Assembly: GCA_013696065.1 (NCBI GenBank)
Contig: JACCZJ010000177.1
Location: 1-17,085, forward strand
DNA: 17,085 nt
From: Nocardioidaceae bacterium
GTDB taxonomy: Bacteria; Actinomycetota; Actinomycetes; Propionibacteriales; Nocardioidaceae
Reading direction: 5' to 3'
The notes below the pieces were generated by a model. That model was not told the DNA's origin. It saw only the letters and a program-made list of their open reading frames with translations, and ran no database searches. Positions 6,967 to 12,825 of the stretch are shown piece after piece; the first letter of the stretch is position 1; the number at the start of each line of letters is the position of its first letter. The position numbers and the translations under genes are program-made.

Positions 6967-7971
6967 TCACGGGAGCGTGACCACCTGAGCGGCATACGCC
7001 AGTCCCGCGCCGAACGCGATGAACAGCGCCAAGTCGCCGCTCTTGGCCTCGCCCGAGCGCAGCAGCGCGTCGGCGGCCAGGGGGATCGAGGCGGCAGACG
7101 TGTTGCCCTGATAGGCGACGTCACGAGCGATCACCACCCGGTCAGGGAGCTTGAGGGTGCGCGCCATTGCGTCGATGATGCGCATGTTCGCCTGATGAGG
7201 CACGAAGACATCCAGGTCGTCGACGGTGACGCCGGCCCGGTCGAGCGCTTCACTGGCGATCTTGGCCATCTCGAACGACGCCCAGCGAAACACCGGATTG
7301 CCGTCCATCCGTAGGTGGGGCATCGATGGCTTCTCCATCTTGAGCACGTCGGCCCAACTCTGCTGTTGGCGGATGAAGTCATACTTCGATCCGTCCGCGC
7401 CCCACACGACCGGGCCGATCCCTTCGACCTCAGACGGTCCGATCACGGCAGCCCCGGCACCGTCGGCGAAGATGAAAGCGGTGCCGCGGTCAGTCGGATC
7501 GGTGATGTCGGAGAGCCTTTCGACTCCGATCGCCAACACATACTTGGCGCTGCCGCCACGGACCATATCGGACGCCAGGCTGACTCCATGACAAAAGCCA
7601 GCGCAGGCCGCTGAGATGTCAAAGGCGGCTGCGGGAGTGGAGCCGAGCTCGTCAGCGATGAGGGTGGCGACCGCGGGTGTCTGCATCAGGTGAGAGACAG
7701 TCGCCACCACGATGCAATCGATCTGGGCCGGGTCGATGTCGGCGTGGGCCAAGGCCTTGCGGGACGACTCCACACTCATCATCTGCACGGTCTCGTGGTC
7801 TTCAGCGAAGCGCCGCTCGATGATGCCCGATCTGGTGCGAATCCACTCTTCCGTCGACTGGATCGCGTCGACGATCTCAGAGTTGGGAACGACCCGGCTT
7901 GGTCGATAGCTGCCCATGCCCAGGATTCGGGTATGACGGGCGCCCTCAGCCGTGGTGATCGATGCCGTCAT
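6967..7971 (-). CDS. fabH: Beta-ketoacyl-ACP synthase III (FabH)
   Basis: This 334-residue enzyme starts each fatty acid by condensing an acyl-CoA primer with malonyl-ACP. The triad is visible: Cys123 in DISAACAGFCHG, His259 in VPHQANMRI and Asn290 in YQGNTSAASIP. EEWIRTRSGI near residue 41 is also typical. In actinobacteria the primer is often branched, but the sequence alone does not settle this. The ATG at 7971 was chosen because the mature family N-terminus (HTRILGMGSYRPSRVVPN) begins about 13 residues in. It starts one base after the fabD stop, which implies coupling. The open frame continues upstream into fabD but that extension is not family-like. A small inverted repeat (GGTCACG-GGAG-CGTGACC, 6965-6982) spans the stop codon. 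Confidence 0.96.
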   Translation of the reverse strand: MTASITTAEGARHTRILGMGSYRPSRVVPNSEIVDAIQSTEEWIRTRSGIIERRFAEDHETVQMMSVESSRKALAHADIDPAQIDCIVVATVSHLMQTPAVATLIADELGSTPAAAFDISAACAGFCHGVSLASDMVRGGSAKYVLAIGVERLSDITDPTDRGTAFIFADGAGAAVIGPSEVEGIGPVVWGADGSKYDFIRQQQSWADVLKMEKPSMPHLRMDGNPVFRWASFEMAKIASEALDRAGVTVDDLDVFVPHQANMRIIDAMARTLKLPDRVVIARDVAYQGNTSAASIPLAADALLRSGEAKSGDLALFIAFGAGLAYAAQVVTLP

Positions 7972-7972
7972 G

Positions 7973-9169
7973 TCACTCGCTCTCGGGGTGCAGCCGGACC
8001 AGGGGTTGCCCAGGTGAAACCAGGTCGCCGTCTTCGACGATCCATTCGACGATAGTGCCTCCGTGCGGCGCGAGCACTGCCGTGCTGCCGCGCAGATTAC
8101 TGACCTCACCAATGACCATGCCCGGCACCAGCAGCGTGTCGATCGGGATGTTTGCGCTTTGAGTGAAGGTGCCCTTGGAGGGGGAGACGAGCATCCGCCA
8201 CGTGGGCGTCGAATCGATGAGGGACGCGTCGTCGCCATGCTTGTCAGCGAAGGCTCGAGCATCGTCGAGCTGATCGGGGGTCTTGAGCGCAAACGTCTCG
8301 ACACCCTTGAGCTGACGCTTGGCGATCCCCACCAGCGTTCCTGAAGGTGGCATCTCGAGTATCCCGGTGACGCCGAGATCGGTCATCGTCTGCATACACA
8401 GGTCCCAACGAACGGGGCTGCGAACCTGAGTCACGAGGCGCTCGAGAACGTCGCGACCGGAGTGGACGATTTGGCCGTCCCGGTTGGAGATGAGGCGGGT
8501 GCGGGTGTCGTGGGTGGATACCGCTCGGGCCAGCTTGAATAGCACCTCGACCGCTGGAGCCATGTGTTCGGTGTGGAAGGCACCGGCCACGCTCAGGGGC
8601 ATGAGGCGGGCTTTGGCGGGTGGGTCGTCAGCGAGCACTTGGAGCTGTTGGCGGGTGCCGGCGGCGACGATCTGGCCGGGCCCGTTGTCATTGGCCGGGG
8701 TGAGTCCATGGCGGTCCAGGGTGGCCAGCACCTCATCTCTGTCTCCGCCGACGATCGCCGTCATACCGGTGGGAGTGATCGCGGACGCATCCGCCATGGC
8801 ACGACCACGCTCACGGACGAGCACCATGGCCTGCTCGGCGGTGATGACGCCGGCGCCGGCCGCTGCGCCTATCTCGCCGACGCTGTGCCCGGCCACGGCG
8901 CCGACCCGCCCGAATCCGTCCGTGGGTTGAGGGTAGAGGGAGAGTGCGGCGAGCATGCCTGCGGCGACGAGGAGGGGCTGCGCGACGGCCGTGTCTCGGA
9001 TGGTCTCAGTGTCGGCCCCGGAGCCGTAGTGCGCGAGATCAAGCCCGGCCACAGCTGACAACCAGTGCAGCCGGTCGGCAAACGAGGGGTCCTCCAACCA
9101 CGGAGACAGGAAGCCGGGAGTTTGAGCACCCTGACCGGGCGCGACGATGACGAGCACGCGCTCCATCAT
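7973..9169 (-). CDS. fabD: Malonyl-CoA:ACP transacylase (FabD) with C-terminal BCCP-like domain
   Basis: Residues 5-310 form a standard malonyl-CoA:ACP transacylase, with the nucleophile elbow GHSVGE (Ser96), GQGAQ (12-16), RGRAM (121-125, malonate-binding Arg) and catalytic His199 in GAFHTEHM. It moves malonyl from CoA to AcpP. The protein is 398 residues against roughly 310 for the usual family member. The extra C-terminus (about 326-398) resembles a biotin carboxyl carrier domain: LVSPSKGTF, then GGTIVEWIVEDGD, then PGQPLVRLHP. The EAMKM-type biotinylation site is replaced by EVSNLR, so it should not be biotinylated. The start is 9169 or 9166 (tandem ATG) and the SD is weak. FasR lies upstream and fabH starts one base after the stop. 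The transacylase call is firm; the domain call is by motif resemblance only. Confidence 0.95.
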   Translation of the reverse strand: MMERVLVIVAPGQGAQTPGFLSPWLEDPSFADRLHWLSAVAGLDLAHYGSGADTETIRDTAVAQPLLVAAGMLAALSLYPQPTDGFGRVGAVAGHSVGEIGAAAGAGVITAEQAMVLVRERGRAMADASAITPTGMTAIVGGDRDEVLATLDRHGLTPANDNGPGQIVAAGTRQQLQVLADDPPAKARLMPLSVAGAFHTEHMAPAVEVLFKLARAVSTHDTRTRLISNRDGQIVHSGRDVLERLVTQVRSPVRWDLCMQTMTDLGVTGILEMPPSGTLVGIAKRQLKGVETFALKTPDQLDDARAFADKHGDDASLIDSTPTWRMLVSPSKGTFTQSANIPIDTLLVPGMVIGEVSNLRGSTAVLAPHGGTIVEWIVEDGDLVSPGQPLVRLHPESE

Positions 9170-9222
9170 GCCGTCTCATGTCGGGTTCACGGCGATGCCG
9201 GGGAGACGAAAGTGTGCGGGGT

Positions 9223-9245
9223 GTCTTTGTTGGTTTCCTACAAAC
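9223..9245. promoter_or_regulatory. Candidate FasR operator upstream of fabD
   Basis: The plus strand carries GTCTTTGTT (9223-9231), eight bases, then ACAAAC (9240-9245). The inner 9226-9244 is an imperfect palindrome: TTTGTTGG and CCTACAAA match at 7 of 8 positions around TTT. It sits in the 77-base fasR-fabD spacer, 54-76 bases before the fabD start, a usual place for an activator. The same motif with identical spacing lies upstream of fasR (10474-10495). Assignment to FasR is inference. Confidence 0.5.
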
Positions 9246-9246
9246 G

Positions 9247-10452
9247 TCATCCGGGGCTCAGCAGGCGGCCCAAGGTCATGGCGACCCGCAGGGTGTAGGC
9301 GTCTCTGGCATCGCCAGGTGACAAACCGGTGACATCGGCGATGCGTTTCAGGCGATACCGGACGGTGTTGGGATGAACGAACAACGGCCGTCCGGTGCCT
9401 TCGATCGATCCGCTGGTGTCGAGGTATGCCGTCAAGGTCTCGAGGAGTCCCGATCCTGCCTCGACCAGCGGCTGGTACACAGAGGACACGAGCTGGCGGC
9501 GAGCGTGACCGTCACCGGCCAGCGAACGCTCCGGCAGCAGGTCATCGGTCGAGACCGGGCGCGGCGCCTCTGGCCACGCTGGGGCAGCCCTCAACCCCGC
9601 GACGGCTGCCCGCGCCGACACGTTCGCGGCTAACAAGTCCTCGACGACGGGCCCCGACACGATGGGGCCCTCGCCGAAGTGGCCGGCTATCACCCCGGTG
9701 GCCCGATCGACATCAATGACCCCGCCGAGCACCACAACGAGGCGGTCGCCTTGCACCGCGCAGAGCGCATCCAGACGGGCTGCCCGGGCGTTGCGCTTGA
9801 TGCCGTCCACGGCTGCCGCGGAGTCGCCGAACGGAGTGAACCCCAGAACTACGCAAACGCCGCTGGTCGACGCCCACCCCAGGGCGGTGGCCCGTGAACG
9901 GACCGCTTCGTCGGCCTCTCCGCGCAGCACCGAGTCGACGATCAGGGCTTCGAGCCGTGCGTCCCAGGCCCCGCGCTGTTCAGCCGCTCGTGCGTAGACG
10001 TCAGCGGCGGCAAAGGCGATCTCGCGGGAATAGAGCATGACCGCCTGGCGCACCGTCGCCGCGTGGGTGGGGCCGACAACCTCCTCGACATGTGCCTCGA
10101 CGACGCCGATTGTGGTGCGCACTAGCTCAACCGTCTGCTGCAAAGTGATGACCCCGGTGAGCTCTCGGGGGGCGGTGCCGAAGACTTCGGCGGTCACTGT
10201 GGTGCCGATGGACGGGTCCCGGAACCAGTCCACGAAGGACGAGATGCCCGCGCCCGCGATGAGCCCGATCCACGATCGGCTCTCGGCGGTGAGAGCGCGA
10301 AACCAGGGCAGCTCCTCCTGCATATGGGCGATCGCCTCGTTGGTGAGAGCGCCCATCGCTTGCTCAAGCCGCCGGGTCGCCACTTTGTTGCCCGGCGGGA
10401 GGCGGCTTGTGGGGCCCGTGGGGGGCGGAACAGCTCGGCCGGTCATGCTCAT
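9247..10452 (-). CDS. fasR: PucR/CdaR-family transcriptional regulator FasR
   Basis: This 401-residue protein ends in the PucR-type helix-turn-helix, LFVHPNTVRYRLKRIADVTG (about 357-376), followed by the conserved DARDAYTLRVAM. The middle (about 175-320) matches the GGDEF-like/CdaR region of this family. It has no membrane segment. Its position next to fabD matches Streptomyces SCO2386 and M. tuberculosis Rv2242, where FasR activates the fab genes. It probably does the same here and may sense an acyl-CoA or related signal. There is no good SD upstream of ATG 10452. A -10-like TAGTGT (10464-10459 on the minus strand) ends six bases before the ATG, which points to a leaderless mRNA. A second in-frame ATG is at 10446. 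Confidence 0.9.
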   Translation of the reverse strand: MSMTGRAVPPPTGPTSRLPPGNKVATRRLEQAMGALTNEAIAHMQEELPWFRALTAESRSWIGLIAGAGISSFVDWFRDPSIGTTVTAEVFGTAPRELTGVITLQQTVELVRTTIGVVEAHVEEVVGPTHAATVRQAVMLYSREIAFAAADVYARAAEQRGAWDARLEALIVDSVLRGEADEAVRSRATALGWASTSGVCVVLGFTPFGDSAAAVDGIKRNARAARLDALCAVQGDRLVVVLGGVIDVDRATGVIAGHFGEGPIVSGPVVEDLLAANVSARAAVAGLRAAPAWPEAPRPVSTDDLLPERSLAGDGHARRQLVSSVYQPLVEAGSGLLETLTAYLDTSGSIEGTGRPLFVHPNTVRYRLKRIADVTGLSPGDARDAYTLRVAMTLGRLLSPG

Positions 10453-10458
10453 GCTGTG

Positions 10459-10495
10459 ACACTACCGACTCCAGTTGTGGTGTATGAACAAAGAC
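10459..10495 (-). promoter_or_regulatory. Leaderless fasR promoter (-10) with overlapping candidate FasR site
   Basis: On the minus strand TAGTGT (10464-10459) fits the actinobacterial -10 pattern TANNNT and ends six bases before the fasR ATG, so transcription would start at or next to the start codon. The -35 is poor. Across it lies GTCTTTGTT (10495-10487), eight bases, then ACAAC (10478-10474), the motif seen upstream of fabD. The overlap suggests autoregulation. Confidence 0.45.
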
Positions 10496-10607
10496 GGGTG
10501 TATGTGCTCTGTCCCTTGCCCAGATGGTCCCAGTGGCACGGCGGCACGGGCCAGCGGGCGCGCAGGTCCGCTGGGGCGACCTTGGGCTGTGACAGGATTC
10601 GGGCAGG

Positions 10608-11636
10608 ATGGAGCGCATGGACGGGATATCAGCGCTCTCGGAGATCGCCTATTGGATGGAACGCCAACGGGCCGAGACCCGTCGGGTCGAGGCTTACCGT
10701 AAAGCGGCATGGGCGCTAGCGGCGTTGCCGGACGGTGAGCTGGAGGAGCGGATCGCCGCCTCGACGCTGACCGAGGTGCCATCCGTCGGGAAGTCGACGT
10801 CCGCCGTGGTCATGGAGTCAAGCAGGGGAGTGACACCGCAGAAACTGGTGGAGCTGCGTCAACGGGGCAGCGCTCCCTTAGCGACGGGCGGGGAGGAGTT
10901 ACGCAGCCAGCTCAAGGGTGACCTCCATTCACACTCGAATTGGTCTGACGGCGGTTCGCCCATCGAGGAGATGGTCGAGGCTGCCCGGCGCGTGGGACAT
11001 GCCTACCTCGCGCTGACCGATCACTCACCCCGGCTCACGATCGCCCGTGGTCTCACCGCTGAACGCCTCACCGAGCAGCTCGGCGTGATCGCCGAGCTCA
11101 ACGTGGCGCACGACGACTTCCGCCTGCTGCCCGCGATCGAGGTGGACATCTTGGAAGACGGTGGTCTGGACCAGACGCCGGACATGCTGCGGCAGCTCGA
11201 CGTGGTGGTGGCCAGCGTGCACTCCAAACTACGTTCGGACGCCGAGACGATGACCCTGCGCATGGTCCGGGCAATCGCGAACCCGTTCGCCAACGTGCTG
11301 GGGCACTGCACCGGCCGCCTGGTCGAAGGCTCGCGCGGAATCCGGCCAGAGTCTCAGTTCGACGCGGAGGTCGTATTCGCGGCGTGCGCTCAGTTCGACG
11401 TCGCTGTAGAGATCAACTCTCGTCCGGAAAGGCGGGACCCGCCGTCGCGGTTGATCGCTGTGGCGGTCGAGGCGGGATGCTCGTTCAGCATCGACACGGA
11501 TGCGCACGCGCCCGGACAGTTGGCCTTCCAGGACTACGGCTGCGCCCGAGCCGCCGCGAACGGCATACCGGCTGAGCGGATCGTCAACACCTGGCCGCTT
11601 GACCGCCTGCTCGAGTGGACCCACGCCAAACGCTGA
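10608..11636 (+). CDS. PHP-domain phosphoesterase with helix-hairpin-helix N-terminus
   Basis: This 342-residue protein resembles bacterial DNA polymerase X with the polymerase palm removed. Residues 1-85 contain EAYRKAAWALAALP and a helix-hairpin-helix-like LTEVPSVGKSTSAVV. Residues 100-335 are a PHP metallophosphoesterase. All metal-binding motifs are visible: DLHSHSNWSDG (H107, H109, D114), LTDHS (H139), IEVDI (E178), SVHSK (H205), LGHCTGR (H233) and DTDAHA (D298, H300). It should therefore be an active phosphoesterase, perhaps acting on nucleic acid or a nucleotide-like substrate, but the substrate is unknown. The gene diverges from fasR across 155 bases. Starts at 10608 and 10617 are both possible; neither has a convincing SD, and CAGGAT (10593-10598) could be a -10 for a near-leaderless transcript. 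Confidence 0.9.
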   Translation: MERMDGISALSEIAYWMERQRAETRRVEAYRKAAWALAALPDGELEERIAASTLTEVPSVGKSTSAVVMESSRGVTPQKLVELRQRGSAPLATGGEELRSQLKGDLHSHSNWSDGGSPIEEMVEAARRVGHAYLALTDHSPRLTIARGLTAERLTEQLGVIAELNVAHDDFRLLPAIEVDILEDGGLDQTPDMLRQLDVVVASVHSKLRSDAETMTLRMVRAIANPFANVLGHCTGRLVEGSRGIRPESQFDAEVVFAACAQFDVAVEINSRPERRDPPSRLIAVAVEAGCSFSIDTDAHAPGQLAFQDYGCARAAANGIPAERIVNTWPLDRLLEWTHAKR

Positions 11637-11669
11637 GCCAGCGCCTTCCTGTCAAGTCCATGTGATGCA

Positions 11670-11713
11670 AGATCTGAGTCTCGCGTAGCCCTGACTACGT
11701 ATCGCTCGGATCT
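11670..11713 (+). terminator. Probable terminator hairpin after the PHP gene
   Basis: AGATCTGAG (11670-11678) pairs with CTCGGATCT (11705-11713) over nine positions, one of them G-U. Nested inside, CGTAG (11684-11688) pairs with CTACG (11695-11699) around a six-base loop. It begins about 34 bases past the PHP stop. There is no T-tract, which is common for high-GC actinobacterial terminators. Confidence 0.5.
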
Positions 11714-11795
11714 AACGTTGCTCACAGGGTGGAATCGTCCACAGAAGTGAATCGCTTCGTGGACCGGACAGGGTCGTGGTGGTGGGGTCTGTGTC

Positions 11796-12747
11796 ATGGC
11801 CCGATCCTGGGATGTCGTTGCTCCGCCGGCGGCCCGAGCACTGCGTCTGCTGCTGCCGCGGTCGGTGTCTGGACCAGGCGCGACGCTGTTTTGGTGTACG
11901 GCGAGGGGCACGTTCGGTCCCAGCTCGCGGGCAGACGATGGGCAGCGCCCCTTCCACACGTCGTCGTTCAGGCCAATGGACCGCTGTCAAGCGAGCAGAA
12001 GATGTGGATCGCCCTACTCGCCGCCCCGCCGGGGCCGCTGTTGCATGGCCTGTCTGCGGCCGTCGTGGATGGCCTGCGTGGCTTTGGTCCTGACGGCCTG
12101 ACGCTCGTGATACCGGGAGGATCGTGTAATCCAGTGCAGGGACAGCTCGCCCTGCCTCCTGATTGGAACGTTCGGGTCCGGTGGTCGACCAAACTCGGTC
12201 CGCAGGACGTCAATCGGCAGGCCGTGCCACCCCGCACCAGGTTGCCCCGCAGCATCATCGACGCTGCCAGCGAGAAGGTGTCCGCGCGTCGTGCGCGTGT
12301 CATCGTCGCTGCGGTGCAGCAACGACGCACCAACCCCGACCAGTTGACTGAGGCGCTGAGCCGACGAGGCAGGTGCAGCCACCGAGCACTCATCGTTGAG
12401 TCGATCCGCGACGCAGGAGGCGGGATCGAATCGTTGCCGGAGCGCGAGTTCGATCTGCTCCGTCGTGCCCGACGCCTGCCAGCGCCTGACCGCCAGCGAG
12501 TCCTTCGGCGCAAGGATGGCCGGTATTTCCTCGACAACGATGGCCAGCATTCGGTATCCGTGTCGAGATCCACGGCATCCCTCACTCCGAGGTCCGCAAC
12601 TGGGATGAAGATCTGCCCCGGCAAAACGACATCACGATTGACGGTGGCGGCCTGCTGATCTTTTCTTCGTGCGCGATCCGGCATCTCAAGGGCCGAGCGG
12701 GTGACAAGCTAACGAGCCTCTTCGAACGCCGCGGCTGGCGGGACTAA
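11796..12747 (+). pseudogene. AbiEi/DUF559-like protein gene broken by two frameshifts
   Basis: The coding signal runs through three frames. MARSWDVVAPPAARALRLLL starts at 11796. The main part follows in another frame, from GVWTRRDA through GHVRSQLAGRRW, PPRTRLPRSIIDAASE and RYFLDND to about 12540. The end continues in a third frame at 12541: WPAFGIRVEIHG, then RNWDEDLPRQNDI and LFERRGWRD, stopping at TAA 12745-12747. Restoring one G near 11854 and one T near 12540 would give a single protein of about 317 residues. This matches a large actinobacterial family with an AbiEi-like winged-helix N-terminus and a DUF559/Vsr-like endonuclease-fold C-terminus. No AbiEii-type toxin gene is adjacent, so it was probably not a toxin-antitoxin pair. 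The other genes here look intact, which favours true decay over sequencing error, but error is possible. Confidence 0.75.
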
Positions 12748-12761
12748 CCTCTCAGACGTCG

Positions 12762-12809
12762 CAAGGATCCGAGTCACGCAGCCAGAGCTACACACAACTC
12801 GGATCCTTG
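12762..12809. terminator. Bidirectional terminator between converging genes
   Basis: CAAGGATCCGAGT (12762-12774) and ACTCGGATCCTTG (12797-12809) form a perfect 13-bp inverted repeat with a 22-base loop. It lies 14 bases after the stop of the broken AbiEi-like gene and 16 bases past the aceE stop, so it can end transcription from both sides. There is no long T-tract on either side. Confidence 0.8.
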
Positions 12810-12825
12810 GCCCAGGAGACGGGGG

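Noticed and set aside
7972..8304. N-terminal extension of FabH into fabD
   Set aside because: The extension reads the fabD region in another frame and has no FabH resemblance. ATG 7971 gives the standard length.
11796..12747. Working type IV toxin-antitoxin or defence gene
   Set aside because: No AbiEii-like toxin gene is adjacent, and the frame is interrupted twice. Only the family resemblance remains.
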